Shown here piece after piece: positions 16,421 through 25,775 of a DNA stretch of 64,000 bases (position 1 is its first letter; each line of letters opens with the position of its first letter). Below the pieces are notes generated by a model. It saw nothing but the letters and a program-made list of their open reading frames with translations, searched no databases and was not told the DNA's origin. Source of the stretch: Kitasatospora sp. NBC_00374 (GTDB lineage: Bacteria; Actinomycetota; Actinomycetes; Streptomycetales; Streptomycetaceae); NCBI RefSeq assembly GCF_041434935.1, contig NZ_CP107964.1, positions 7,485,001 through 7,549,000 of the forward strand, given 5' to 3'. The translations under genes were made by a program, and so were the position numbers.

Positions 16421-19264
16421 TCAGCAGTCCCCGGCCGTCCCGCCGAGCGCCTCGGCGAGTTCGGGGCGGCCGGCGATACCGAGTTTGCCGTAGGTGTTGG
16501 TGAGATGAACCTCGACCGTGCGCAGCCCGACGAACAGGTGCTGGGCGATCTCCCGGTTGGTCAGGCCCTGCGCCGCCAGGGCGGAGACCCGCCGCTCGGT
16601 GGGCGTCAGCGCGTCCACACCGCGGAAGGTGCGGGTGCGCGGGCGGTCCCCGATGGCCCGCAGTTCCGCCAGCGCGCGGTCGGCCAGTGCGCGGGCCCCG
16701 AGGCCGTGCGCCGCGTCCACGGCCTGCTGGAGGTGCTCGCGCGCCTCGTCGAACCGGCCGGCCCGGCGGGCCTGGGTCCCGAGGTCGGCGAGCGCCTGGG
16801 CGAACGAGAACCGCGCGGTCGTCCCGCCGAGGACGTCGACGGCCTGGCGGAGCATGGCGAGCCCCTCCGGGCCGCCCGTGACGGCGCCGGCCGCGCGCAG
16901 CGCCACCCCGACGGGCTCGGGCACGCCCCAGTCCCGGGCGAGGTCCAGTTCCTCCGCGGCCAGCGCCCGGGCCGCCATGCCCTCGCCGAGCGCCGCGTGC
17001 ATGAGGGCCGCCTCGGGGCGCCAGGACAGGAAACCGGGGCCCGGCATCGACCGGCCGCACATCCGGCCGCCGCAGGCGAGGAAGTCCGCCAGCGCCTCCT
17101 GCGGCAGACCCTCGGCGGCCCGCAGCCGGCCGCGGACCAGCAGCACGTAGTCGTTGACCCAGTGGCCGTCCAGGTCGCCGGTCAGCCCGGCGCGCTCCAG
17201 CTGGGCCGCGGCCTCCTCGATCTCGCCCTGCTTGACCAGGGAGTCGATCAGGATGGCGTTCGGGGCGACGCTGTAGCTGTTGTGCGGGCCGACGCCGATC
17301 TCCTCCAGGGCGGCCAGCGCGTCCAGGGCGTCCTGCTGGGCGTCCAGGATCCGGCCGAGGCGGCTGTTGACCCCGGCCCGGGCGGCGCTGGCCCGGGCGC
17401 AGACCAGGGCCGAGCCGCGCTCGCGGGACTCCGCCACGGCGGCCTCGGCGTAGGGGAGCGCGAGGCCGGCCTGTCCGACGGCGCCGAGGGCCAGGATGGC
17501 GCCGAGGTAGACGCCGGACTGGTCGTCGGCCGGGTGCAGGCCGTGGCTGAGCGCCTTCTGCGCGAAGGCGATCACCCGGGCCGGGTCCTCGCCGGTCATC
17601 GCGGCGCGCAGGCTCAGCAGCGCGGCCACCGGCCGTTCCGCGGCGCCGCCCTCGGCGTCCGCGAGGTCCAGCTCCAGCAGACGCGGCAGCACGGCGGCGG
17701 CCGAGCCGGCCTGGCTCAGGCTGGCGAACGCGAACTCGGTCTCCAGCTGGAGCGCGCTGTCGGCGTCCTCCTGGCGGACGGCGTCGCTGGTGCTGCTCAG
17801 GACCGCGAGCCCGTCGGGGTAGCGGTCGAGGGCGAACAGGGCACCCGCGAGGGCGCGGGCGGCGGTGGTCCGCTCCTCGGGGCAGCGGGAGAGTTCGAGG
17901 CCGCGCTGCAGGTGCTGGACGGCGGCGGGCACGCTCGACGCGAGTTCCGCCTCCCCACGGGTGATCAGCAGGGTGGCCCGGTCCTCCTCGCCGAGCGGCT
18001 CGCGCAGCGCCCGGCGGGTGTACTCGGCGGCGCGCTCCGGGCGGCCCTCCTGGACGGCCTCGGCGGCGGCCCGGCGCAGCACGTCCGGCGTCCCGGGCTC
18101 GCCGACGGGGCACAGCAGCAGGTGCCCGGCGACCTGGCCCACCGGGGCCTGCCGGGCCAGCAGCAGCCGGGCGGAGCGCAGGTGCAGTTCCTGCCGGGTG
18201 CTGGGCAGCACCCCGTCCGCGACGGCGGTGGCCAGGGTGGGGCAGACGAACCGGACACCGTCGCCGCAGCGGACCATCAGCCCGGCGCGGACCAGGGCGT
18301 CGGCCGCGTCGGCGGCCTGGCCCTCGGTCAGCTCGGCGGCCTCGGACACCAGCTCGACGGCCGGCGAGCCGCCGAGCACGGCCACGGCCTGGGCGACGGC
18401 CGCCGCGTACCGACCGGTGTTGGCGAGCAGCGCGTACACCGCCCGGCCGACGTCCGGCGGCACGTGCCGCAGCAGCTCGGCGGCGGTGCCGGGGCCGGGG
18501 GACAGGCCGGCCGCGCGCAGCGAGCGCAGCAGGGCGTAGAGCAGGAACGGGTTGCCGCCGGTGACCCGGTGGCACTCCGCGGTGAAGGCCGGGTCGGCGC
18601 TCTCGCCGAACAGTTCGAGGATGACGGCGGCGGTGTCCGCCGGGCTCAGCCCGCTCAGCGTCAGCTGGTGGCGGAAGAGCGGCAGGACGGCGCCGAGCGG
18701 CTCGTTGTCCGCGGCGGCGCGGCCGGGGCCGAGGGTGGCGATCACCACCACCGGCAGGCTCCCGGCGCGCCGCAGCAGGTAGCGCAGCCAGTGCAGCGAG
18801 GCGGCGTCGGCCCACTGCAGGTCGTCGACGACGACGACCAGCCGGCCGAGCGCGGTGAGGTTGACGGCCAGCCAGTAGAGGCCGTTGAGGATCACCGGGT
18901 CGGGCTCGTGGCCGTTCCCGGACGGCGGCCGGGCGGCCGTATCCGGGACGGTCCACGGGGCGAGGACGGTGGCGCAGGCGCCCGCGTGTCCGGAGAGCAG
19001 GCCGCGCGGGACGTCCTGCAGGGCGTCGACGGCCAGCCGTTCGAACAGCTGCCGGACGACGCCGAAGGCGAAGCCGCTCTCCAGCGGGTCGCCCGAGGCC
19101 ACCACCACGGTGTCCCCGTCCTGGCGGGCCCGGTCGACGGCGGCCCGCAGGAACCCGCTCTTACCACTGCCGGAGTCGCCGTGGACCAGGACGGCGGTGC
19201 CGGTCACCGGTCCTCCCAGCAGTCCGACCAGTCTCTCCAGCTCGCATTCGCGGCCGATCAGCAT
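16421..19264 (-). CDS. LAL-type (large ATP-binding LuxR) transcriptional regulator
   Basis: 947 residues. The ATG at 19264 follows a run of G that serves as ribosome site; the earlier ATG at 19336 lacks support. An N-terminal MLIGRECELERL is followed by Walker A GDSGSGKS (29-36) and Walker B LVVVVDDLQWAD (about 150). A long helical, TPR-like middle follows. The C-terminal LuxR helix-turn-helix covers the last ~65 residues (LTPTERRVSALAAQGLTNRE, then TVEVHLTNTYGKLGI). LAL regulators are frequent pathway activators in macrolide and polyene clusters, so it may activate the PKS genes 7 kb away. It is divergent from a SARP-type regulator. No TTA codon was noticed. Confidence 0.93.
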   Translation of the reverse strand: MLIGRECELERLVGLLGGPVTGTAVLVHGDSGSGKSGFLRAAVDRARQDGDTVVVASGDPLESGFAFGVVRQLFERLAVDALQDVPRGLLSGHAGACATVLAPWTVPDTAARPPSGNGHEPDPVILNGLYWLAVNLTALGRLVVVVDDLQWADAASLHWLRYLLRRAGSLPVVVIATLGPGRAAADNEPLGAVLPLFRHQLTLSGLSPADTAAVILELFGESADPAFTAECHRVTGGNPFLLYALLRSLRAAGLSPGPGTAAELLRHVPPDVGRAVYALLANTGRYAAAVAQAVAVLGGSPAVELVSEAAELTEGQAADAADALVRAGLMVRCGDGVRFVCPTLATAVADGVLPSTRQELHLRSARLLLARQAPVGQVAGHLLLCPVGEPGTPDVLRRAAAEAVQEGRPERAAEYTRRALREPLGEEDRATLLITRGEAELASSVPAAVQHLQRGLELSRCPEERTTAARALAGALFALDRYPDGLAVLSSTSDAVRQEDADSALQLETEFAFASLSQAGSAAAVLPRLLELDLADAEGGAAERPVAALLSLRAAMTGEDPARVIAFAQKALSHGLHPADDQSGVYLGAILALGAVGQAGLALPYAEAAVAESRERGSALVCARASAARAGVNSRLGRILDAQQDALDALAALEEIGVGPHNSYSVAPNAILIDSLVKQGEIEEAAAQLERAGLTGDLDGHWVNDYVLLVRGRLRAAEGLPQEALADFLACGGRMCGRSMPGPGFLSWRPEAALMHAALGEGMAARALAAEELDLARDWGVPEPVGVALRAAGAVTGGPEGLAMLRQAVDVLGGTTARFSFAQALADLGTQARRAGRFDEAREHLQQAVDAAHGLGARALADRALAELRAIGDRPRTRTFRGVDALTPTERRVSALAAQGLTNREIAQHLFVGLRTVEVHLTNTYGKLGIAGRPELAEALGGTAGDC

Positions 19265-19578
19265 ATGCCCCCCCGGGCTCGGCGGTGTACAGCGGCGTCC
19301 TGGCGGGACGGTGCGGCGGCCGAACGCCTGTACCATCCGGTGAATGCTTTGTCGATACCGTCTCCGCAGGTGGGGCGCGGACGGCGGTGGTCGGCCGGGA
19401 CGGCGTGGGAACGGGACTTCGGTTCGATGTCAGCAGACAAGATCATTCGATGGGCAGAGGAATCCGGACACCTGATGGTCCCGGGACCCTGTCACAGGCC
19501 GGTAATTTCCTGATAATTCGGAGCACGGCAGGCTCCGCGGCTGTCCGGAAACAGCCGGACGACACGAACGGAGTGGAC
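19265..19578. promoter_or_regulatory. divergent promoter region of LAL and SARP regulator genes
   Basis: 314 non-coding bases with a locally AT-richer part (about 19430-19530). A palindrome GTCCGG-N6-CCGGAC (19543-19560) lies 18 bases before the SARP start and could be an operator. No reliable -10/-35 pair was fixed. Confidence 0.45.
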
Positions 19579-22395
19579 GTGGAAGGACTGCGAATCGCGG
19601 TGCTGGGCCCCCTGCGGGCCTGGCGCGCCGACCGCGAGCTCGACACCGGGACGGCCCAGCAGCGCGCGGTGCTGGCCGCCCTCGCGCTGCGCGGCGGCCA
19701 GGTGGCCTCCGTCCCGGAGCTGGTCGAGGGCCTGTGGGGCTGGGACCCGCCGGCCAGTGCAGCGGTCGCTCTGCGTAACCACGTCTCGCGTCTGCGTTCG
19801 GTACTGGAGAGCGACCCGCGCAGCCCGCAGGCGCTCGTGTCGGTGGCCGGCGGCTACGCGCTGCGGCTGGCTGACGGCGCGCTGGACGTCGCCCGCGGCG
19901 AGCTGCTGGCCGCCGAGGCCGAGCGCGCCCGGGCCGCCGGCGACCTCGACCGGGCGGCCCGGCAGCTCACCGAGGCGATCGCCCTGTGGGACGGCATCCC
20001 CCTCACCGGGGTACCCGGCGACTACGCCGAGCGGCAGCGCGACCGGCTCACCGAACGGCGTCTCGCGCTGCTGGAGACCCGACTGGAACTGGAGCTCGAA
20101 CTCGGACGGCACGCCCAGGCCGTCCCCGAGCTCACCGCCCTCGCCGACGAGCACCCGATGCGCGAGCAGCTGCGGGCCCTGCAGATGACGGCGCTGTACC
20201 GCAGCGGCCGGCAGGCCGCCGCGCTGGCCGGCTACGAGCGGACCCGCCGGCTGCTCGCCGAGGAGCTCGGTGTCGACCCGGGCCCGGAGCTGGTCGACCT
20301 CCATCGCCGGATCCTGTGCTCGGACCGCGCGCTGGCCGCGCCGGAGCCGGTCGCCATCGCCCCCGTCACCCACCTGGTGTCCGCGCAGGCCCTGCTGGTC
20401 CCGGCCCAACTCCCCTTCGACGTCGCCGACTTCACCGGACGCGAGGGCCACGCCGCCGAGCTGGTGGCGCTGCTGGAACGTCCCGCCGCCACGGTCTGCG
20501 TGGTCCACGGCATGGGCGGGGTCGGCAAGACCACGCTCGCCGTCCACGCCGCCCACCACGCCCGCGACCACTACACCGACGGCCAGCTCTACACCGACCT
20601 GTGCGGCGCCAGCACCGACCCGGCCGACCCGCACACCGTCCAGGAGCAGATCCTGCGCGCCCTCGGCGTACCGGCCGAGAACATCCCGGCCGGACCGGCC
20701 GAGCGGAGCGCGCTCTACCGGTCCCGGCTGGCCGGGCGGCGCCTGCTGATCCTGCTGGACAACGCCGCCGACACCGAGCAGGTGGAGCCGCTGCTGCCCG
20801 GGGCGTCGGAGTGCGCCGTGCTCATCACCAGCCGCAACCCGCTGCCCTGCCTGCCCGTCACCGGGCGCACCGCACTGGAGCCCTTCAGCGAGCCGGAGGC
20901 GCTCGCCCTGCTGTCCCGGATCGCCGGACCGGAGCGGCTGCTGAGCGAACCCGACGCCGCGGCCGGCCTGGTGCGCGCCTGCGGCCTGCTGCCGCTCGCC
21001 GTCCGGATCGCCGCCTCCCGGCTGGCCGCCCGCCCTCGCTGGAGCATCGGCGCGCTGGCCGACCGGCTCACCGACCGGGCCCGCCGGCTCACCGAACTGG
21101 AGAGCGGCAGCCTCGCCGTCGACGCGGCCTTCGAACTCTCCTACACCGCGCTCGACCCGGACCAGGCCCACGCCTTCCGGATGCTGGCCATCCCCGAGCT
21201 CCCCGCCCTGTCGCCCGGCGCCGCCGCGGCCGTCCTGGACTGCCCCGAGCGGGAGGCCGAGGACGTCCTGGAATCGCTGGCCGACATCGGCCTCCTGGAG
21301 TCCACCGACCCCGGCCGGTACCGCTACCACGACCTGCTGCGGCTGTTCGCCCGCCACCGCACCCTGGAGACCGACCCGGCGGACGAACGGGCCGCCGCGC
21401 TCAGCAGACTGGCGCTCCACTACCTCGGCGGGGTGGTCACCGCGCTGCGACTCGAACGGCCCTACAGCCGACTGCCCGCAGTGCTGGCCCCGGGGCTCAC
21501 CCGCGGGCCGCGGCTCGACGGCCAGTCCCAGGCCCAGCGCTGGGTGATCGGCGAACTCCCCGGCCTCGTCCGGCTGGTCACCCAGATCGTGCTGCACCCC
21601 ACCCGGCCGGTGAGCCCCCAGGACGTCCGGACCATCGCGGCGATGCTGGCGGCCCTGCTGCCCTCCACCGACCTCAGACTGCCGTGGAAGGCCCTGCTGC
21701 CCGCGGTCCGCGCCCTGACCCGCGCCGCCGAGCAGGGCGACGACCCGCTGGTGACCTACCACGCCCGCACCGTCCTCGCCGTCGCCCACGCCTTCGAGGG
21801 CGAACCGGCCCAGGCCCGCGAGCTGGCCCGGCGCGCGTACGAGGTCGAGCTCACCCGCACCCCGGACGGCGTCTTCCGCCAGCGGGCGCTGTACACCATG
21901 GGCATGGTCGAGGCGATGGACCCGGCCACCCTGGACGACGGGGTGCGCCACTTCGAGCAGGCCCGGTCGGCGGCCCTCGCGGTCGGCGAGACCGGGATGG
22001 CGGCGCAGGCCGCGCTCGGCCTGGCCCACGCCGAGTGGGCCCGCAAGGATTACGCCCGGGCGCTCACCCACAGCCGGGACTCCCTGCACCTGTGGCAGGA
22101 CGCCGACTGCGCGCTCGGCGTCGCCTTCGCGCTGCGCAGCGCCGGGCTCGCCCTCAACGCCCTCGGCCGCCACGACGAGGCCACCGAGGAGTTCACCCGG
22201 GCCCTCGCCGTCTGCGCCGAACACGGCCTGCAGACCCAGCGCGCGCACACCCTGCTGGCCGCCGCCACCGCCCAGTGGGACGCCGGCCGCACCGCCGAGG
22301 CCCGGCCGCTCGCCGAACGGGCCAGGGCCGAACTCGAGGACCTCGGCGACACGGCGGGCCGCCGGCGGGCCCAGGAACTGCTGGACCGCACCTGA
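19579..22395 (+). CDS. AfsR-like SARP regulator (OmpR-wHTH + BTAD + NB-ARC + TPR)
   Basis: 938 residues from GTG at 19579, chosen because GGAG stands 5 bases before it; GTG 19573 is an alternative two codons earlier. Domains in order are: an OmpR-type winged helix (1-90, RIAVLGPLRAW), then a bacterial transcription activation domain (about 95-240, ending AEELGVDPGPELVDLHRRIL). An NB-ARC NTPase with P-loop GMGGVGKTT (311-319), LLILLDNA and GLLPLAVRIAA comes next, followed by C-terminal TPR-like repeats (about 640-938). This is the AfsR architecture; such proteins bind direct repeats with an 11-bp period near -35. It may control the PKS promoters that carry TAGGGG repeats of that period. Confidence 0.93.
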   Translation: MEGLRIAVLGPLRAWRADRELDTGTAQQRAVLAALALRGGQVASVPELVEGLWGWDPPASAAVALRNHVSRLRSVLESDPRSPQALVSVAGGYALRLADGALDVARGELLAAEAERARAAGDLDRAARQLTEAIALWDGIPLTGVPGDYAERQRDRLTERRLALLETRLELELELGRHAQAVPELTALADEHPMREQLRALQMTALYRSGRQAAALAGYERTRRLLAEELGVDPGPELVDLHRRILCSDRALAAPEPVAIAPVTHLVSAQALLVPAQLPFDVADFTGREGHAAELVALLERPAATVCVVHGMGGVGKTTLAVHAAHHARDHYTDGQLYTDLCGASTDPADPHTVQEQILRALGVPAENIPAGPAERSALYRSRLAGRRLLILLDNAADTEQVEPLLPGASECAVLITSRNPLPCLPVTGRTALEPFSEPEALALLSRIAGPERLLSEPDAAAGLVRACGLLPLAVRIAASRLAARPRWSIGALADRLTDRARRLTELESGSLAVDAAFELSYTALDPDQAHAFRMLAIPELPALSPGAAAAVLDCPEREAEDVLESLADIGLLESTDPGRYRYHDLLRLFARHRTLETDPADERAAALSRLALHYLGGVVTALRLERPYSRLPAVLAPGLTRGPRLDGQSQAQRWVIGELPGLVRLVTQIVLHPTRPVSPQDVRTIAAMLAALLPSTDLRLPWKALLPAVRALTRAAEQGDDPLVTYHARTVLAVAHAFEGEPAQARELARRAYEVELTRTPDGVFRQRALYTMGMVEAMDPATLDDGVRHFEQARSAALAVGETGMAAQAALGLAHAEWARKDYARALTHSRDSLHLWQDADCALGVAFALRSAGLALNALGRHDEATEEFTRALAVCAEHGLQTQRAHTLLAAATAQWDAGRTAEARPLAERARAELEDLGDTAGRRRAQELLDRT

Positions 22396-22399
22396 GCGC

Positions 22400-22416
22400 C
22401 CCCGCGCCGTGCGGGG
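22400..22416. terminator. small bidirectional hairpin between convergent genes
   Basis: CCCCGC-N5-GCGGGG in the 28-base gap between the SARP and PucR genes. The stem is short (6 bp), so the terminator role is tentative. Confidence 0.4.
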
Positions 22417-22423
22417 TTCCGCC

Positions 22424-24001
22424 TCAGGGACCGCGCTGCGCGTCGTGCGCCAGCAGCGCCACGTACAGCGAGGTCAGCTGCTCCAGATCGTCCAGGTCGA
22501 TGCCGAGCAGCGCCTCGATGCACTGCAGCCGCCGGTAGAGCGCGGGACGGCTGATGTGCTGCTCCTGCGCGGTCAGCGACTTGTTGCGGCCGCTGCTCAG
22601 ATAGCCGCGCAGCAGCTCCAGCAGCTCGGGGCGGTCGAGCAGCGGGCCCAGCTCGCGCTCGATGAAGGACTGCAGCTCCGGGTCGTCGCGCAGCAGCCTG
22701 ACCAGGCCCCGCAGCCGGACGTCCCGCAGTCGGGCGAGCGGCCCGGCCGGCGGGGACGCCAGCGCGGCGTCCGCCACGTGCACCGCCTCCAGGAACGAGC
22801 GGTGCAGCTCGTCCAGCACGGCGCAGCCGAAACCCGCGCCGGCCACCGCCGCCACCCCCCGCGCGGCCAGCCGTTCGTGTACCCGCACCGCCAGCCGGTG
22901 CAGCTCCGCCTCCGGGTCCCCGTCCGGCGGCAGGCTCAGCAGCACGGCGACGGCGTCCGGCCCGATCCGGGCCGCCAGCGCGGCCGTGCCCTCCTCGGCG
23001 AGGACCCGCTCGACCAGTTCCCGCAGGTCCGCGACCTTCCCGCGGGGCCGGAACACCACCGGGACGAAGGTCCGCCGCCCGGTCGGCAGCCCGGCCGCGC
23101 GGACCCGCGGCAGCAGCTCCTCGGGCCGGGCGGTGCCGGACGCCAGGTCGGTCAGCAGCGCCTCCGCGGCCTGCTCCTCCCAGCCCCGGCCCCGCTCGCC
23201 GAGCAGGCGGTGCAGGGCCAGCGCCTCCGCGGCCCGGGCACCGATCACCCGCGCCGTCCCGGCCGTCCCGGGCCGGCCGAACAGCACCAGGTGGCCCCAC
23301 TGCCGGCCCCGGGCCTCCAGCCGGGCCACCACCCAGCCGTCCGGGCCGAGCGTCACCGGACCGTTCCCCAGCAGCGCGGCGACCTGCCGGGACACCAGGT
23401 CCCAGTCGCGCAGCAGGTCGCCCAGCGCCGTCCGCTCGCCCGCCGAGGCCAGCACCCGGTGCGCCAGGTTCACCACCACCGCCGGCCCGCCGCTGTACGC
23501 CGAGATCTCGTCCAGCAGCCGCTGCAGCGGGACACCGGAGAGGTTGAGCGCGGTCAGGGCGGTGGTCATCCGGTCCGAGAGGTCCAGTGCGTCGAACCGC
23601 CCGTGCAGCAGCCGGGCGTGCACTTCCTCGGTCAGCCGGGTGAACGGCGCCGGGCGGTGCAGCACGATCAGCGGCACCCGGCAGCGCTCCGCCGCCCGCC
23701 GCATCGCCTCCGGCGTGGTCCGGAACGCCCGGCCCAGCCCCAGCACCACGGCCGCCGCCTCGGCCCGCTGCATCGACTCCACGTACTCCACCTGCCGGCG
23801 CTCGTCGCCGGCCAGCAGCACACCGGTGGTCAGCACCATCTCGCCGCCTGACAGCATCACCGCGACATCGGTCGCCTCCGCCACGTGCAGCCAGCGCACC
23901 GGCCGGTCCAGCCGGCCCGGGCAGGCCGCGACCTCGGGCTTCCAGGCGGCCATCGGCTCCAGACCCAGCACGTCCCGCACGGTCAGGTGGCCGCTCTCCA
24001 A
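22424..24001 (-). CDS. PucR-family transcriptional regulator
   Basis: 525 residues if it begins at the TTG at 24001, which is preceded at proper distance by GGGGGAGG. The upstream ATG at 24073 has no such site and would occupy the divergent promoter. The N-terminal PucR domain starts LTVRDVLGLEP and contains LTTGVLL. The C-terminal PucR helix-turn-helix ends the protein (SLTAQEQHISRPALYRRLQ, then LDDLEQLTSLYVALLAH). PucR proteins regulate purine, amine or amino-acid use and some secondary pathways. Its divergent neighbour is the bioF-like gene, which it may regulate. No ligand can be inferred. Confidence 0.9.
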   Translation of the reverse strand: MESGHLTVRDVLGLEPMAAWKPEVAACPGRLDRPVRWLHVAEATDVAVMLSGGEMVLTTGVLLAGDERRQVEYVESMQRAEAAAVVLGLGRAFRTTPEAMRRAAERCRVPLIVLHRPAPFTRLTEEVHARLLHGRFDALDLSDRMTTALTALNLSGVPLQRLLDEISAYSGGPAVVVNLAHRVLASAGERTALGDLLRDWDLVSRQVAALLGNGPVTLGPDGWVVARLEARGRQWGHLVLFGRPGTAGTARVIGARAAEALALHRLLGERGRGWEEQAAEALLTDLASGTARPEELLPRVRAAGLPTGRRTFVPVVFRPRGKVADLRELVERVLAEEGTAALAARIGPDAVAVLLSLPPDGDPEAELHRLAVRVHERLAARGVAAVAGAGFGCAVLDELHRSFLEAVHVADAALASPPAGPLARLRDVRLRGLVRLLRDDPELQSFIERELGPLLDRPELLELLRGYLSSGRNKSLTAQEQHISRPALYRRLQCIEALLGIDLDDLEQLTSLYVALLAHDAQRGP

Positions 24002-24108
24002 CTGCGCCTCCCCCAGGGGTGATCGTCGGAGTCTATGCCGCGGGTCGCGCCCGCGGTGTGCCCCGGCGCACATTGCCCGCCCCGGGCCGCGGATGACAGA
24101 GTGCGACC
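24002..24108. promoter_or_regulatory. divergent promoter region of pucR-like and bioF-like genes
   Basis: 107 bases between two divergent starts. It must hold both promoters and probably the PucR binding site, but no box stands out. Confidence 0.4.
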
Positions 24109-25293
24109 ATGGTCCACCCCACCGTGCCGCAGCCCGCCGACATCCAGGCCCCCGGCCCCGCCGCCGTCTTCGACTGGCTCGACGAGGCCGCCGAGCTGCG
24201 CGCCCGCGCCGGGCTCACCCGGACGCTGCGCAGCCGGCCGGCCGAGGACCCGGTCCTGGACCTGGCGAGCAACGACTACCTCGGCCTCGTCCACCACCCG
24301 GCGGTCACCGGCGCCGCCGCCGAGGCCGCGCTGCGCTGGGGCGCCGGCGCGACCGGCTCCCGCCTGGTCACCGGCACTACCGCGCTGCACACCGAGCTGG
24401 AGGCCGAACTCGCCGAGTACTGCGGCTTCGAGGCCGCGCTGGTGTTCTCCTCCGGGTACGCGGCCAACCTCGCCGCGCTCACCGCGCTCACCGACCCGGA
24501 CACCCTGATCGTGTCCGACGCCTACAACCACGCCTCGCTGATCGACGGTTGCCGGCTCTCGCGCAGCGACGTCCACCGCGCCCCGCACGCCGACCCCGAA
24601 GCCGTCCGCGAGGTGCTCGGTGCACGGACCCACCGCCGGGCGCTGGTGGTCAGCGACTCGGTCTTCTCGGTGGACGGCAACGCCGCCCCGCTGCCCGCCC
24701 TGGCCGCCGCCGCCCGCGCCCACGGCGCCGCGCTGCTGGTCGACGACGCGCACGGCCTCGGGGTGCTCGGCGACGGCGGACGCGGCGCACTCGCCGCCGC
24801 CGGGCTGGCGGGGGCGCCCGACACGGTCGCCACCGTCACCCTGTCCAAGTCGCTCGGCTCCCAGGGCGGCGCGGTCCTCGGCCCCCGACGGGTCATCCGG
24901 CACCTCACCGAGACCGCCCGCACCTTCATCTTCGACACCGGCCTCGCCCCCGCCGCGGTCGGCGCGGCCCTCGGCGCGCTGCGCCTGCTGCGGGCCGAAC
25001 CGCACCGGGCCGACCGGGCCCGCGAGGTGGCCCGTACCCTCGCCGCCCGCCTCACCGCGGCCGGCCTGCGGGCCAGCACGCCGGACGCGGCCGTGGTCTC
25101 GGTCCTGGCACCCGGCCCGGAGGCGGCGGTGCGGTGGGCCGCCGACTGCCGGACGGCGGGGCTCGCCGTCGGCTGCTTCCGGCCCCCGTCCGTGCCGGAC
25201 GGCGTGTCCCGGCTGCGCCTGACGGCCCGCGGCGACCTGACGGACGCCCAGATCGAGCACGCGGTGTCGGTGATCGCGGCGACGGCTCCCTGA
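24109..25293 (+). CDS. bioF: 8-amino-7-oxononanoate synthase-like PLP enzyme
   Basis: 394 residues, ATG at 24109. Fold-type I alpha-oxoamine synthase: LDLASNDYLGL near the N-terminus, then GATGSRLVTGTT, SDAYNHASLIDG, DDAHGLGVLG and the PLP lysine Lys247 in TLSKSLGSQGG. BioF condenses pimeloyl-ACP/CoA with alanine in biotin synthesis. No bioA, bioB or bioD lies beside it in this window. A relative with another acyl substrate (aminolevulinate-type or a pathway-specific aminoketone) is possible, but sequence and length fit BioF. It is divergent from a PucR regulator and close to the PKS cluster edge. Confidence 0.85.
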   Translation: MVHPTVPQPADIQAPGPAAVFDWLDEAAELRARAGLTRTLRSRPAEDPVLDLASNDYLGLVHHPAVTGAAAEAALRWGAGATGSRLVTGTTALHTELEAELAEYCGFEAALVFSSGYAANLAALTALTDPDTLIVSDAYNHASLIDGCRLSRSDVHRAPHADPEAVREVLGARTHRRALVVSDSVFSVDGNAAPLPALAAAARAHGAALLVDDAHGLGVLGDGGRGALAAAGLAGAPDTVATVTLSKSLGSQGGAVLGPRRVIRHLTETARTFIFDTGLAPAAVGAALGALRLLRAEPHRADRAREVARTLAARLTAAGLRASTPDAAVVSVLAPGPEAAVRWAADCRTAGLAVGCFRPPSVPDGVSRLRLTARGDLTDAQIEHAVSVIAATAP

Positions 25294-25334
25294 GGGTTCC
25301 GACCGTCGGTCTCCGGCGGGCAGCGGTCGGGCGG

Positions 25335-25682
25335 TCAGGCGGCCTCGGTGGCTGCCGCGGTCCGGGCCGGGGCCTCGGCGCGCCGTCCCCGGCCGGCCGT
25401 CCGGCAGCCGAGGCAGTCGGCGTGCCCGGCCATGGTGTCCCGGACCCGCCAGCCCCACTGCGCCTCGGGGCGCGGCCCGCTCGGCTTGCCCCAGCCGGCC
25501 AGGTGCAGCAGCCAGGTGGCGACGGCGCCCAGGGCGACCAGGGCGGCGCCGAGCCAGATCCCGGGCGCCGAGCCGGCACACATCGCCACTCCGGCGACCG
25601 TGAACCCGGCCAGCGCGATCGCCGAACCGGTCCACCCGGCGACGGTGTGACCCATGTCGTGGTGTCCGTGCATGGCGCTCAT
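25335..25682 (-). CDS. small HGxxGH-type membrane protein
   Basis: 115 residues; ATG at 25682 has GGAGGAAGCG directly before it. A His-rich head (MSAMHGHHDMGH) leads into VAGWTGSAIALAGFT and two TM helices (about 15-34 and 40-62). A cytoplasmic tail has an HADCLGC motif. It resembles the short actinobacterial HGxxPAAWTG membrane proteins found near primary-metabolism genes, whose role is unknown. The gap of about 90 bases to the divergent MarR gene is short, so MarR may regulate both. Confidence 0.75.
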   Translation of the reverse strand: MSAMHGHHDMGHTVAGWTGSAIALAGFTVAGVAMCAGSAPGIWLGAALVALGAVATWLLHLAGWGKPSGPRPEAQWGWRVRDTMAGHADCLGCRTAGRGRRAEAPARTAAATEAA

Positions 25683-25744
25683 CGCTTCCTCCGGGGGCGC
25701 AGGGGATATGGCACGTAGGCTGGAGAGACCGTTTATCTCACGAG

Positions 25745-25757
25745 CTAAGTATCTTAG
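25745..25757. promoter_or_regulatory. probable MarR operator
   Basis: CTAAG-TAT-CTTAG is a perfect inverted repeat in an AT-rich island, 18 bases before the MarR ATG and between two divergent genes. A further CTAAG follows at 25761. AT-rich palindromes at this position are typical MarR autoregulatory sites. Confidence 0.6.
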
Positions 25758-25775
25758 AGGCTAAGGGGAATTCTG

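Noticed and set aside
16328..19513. 1061-residue plus-strand frame opposite the LAL regulator
   Set aside because: Shadow of the LAL gene; no family features, and it runs through the acs/LAL terminators.
16421..22395. bldA (TTA codon) control of the regulators
   Set aside because: No in-frame TTA codon was noticed when reading these genes, though this was not an exhaustive codon count.
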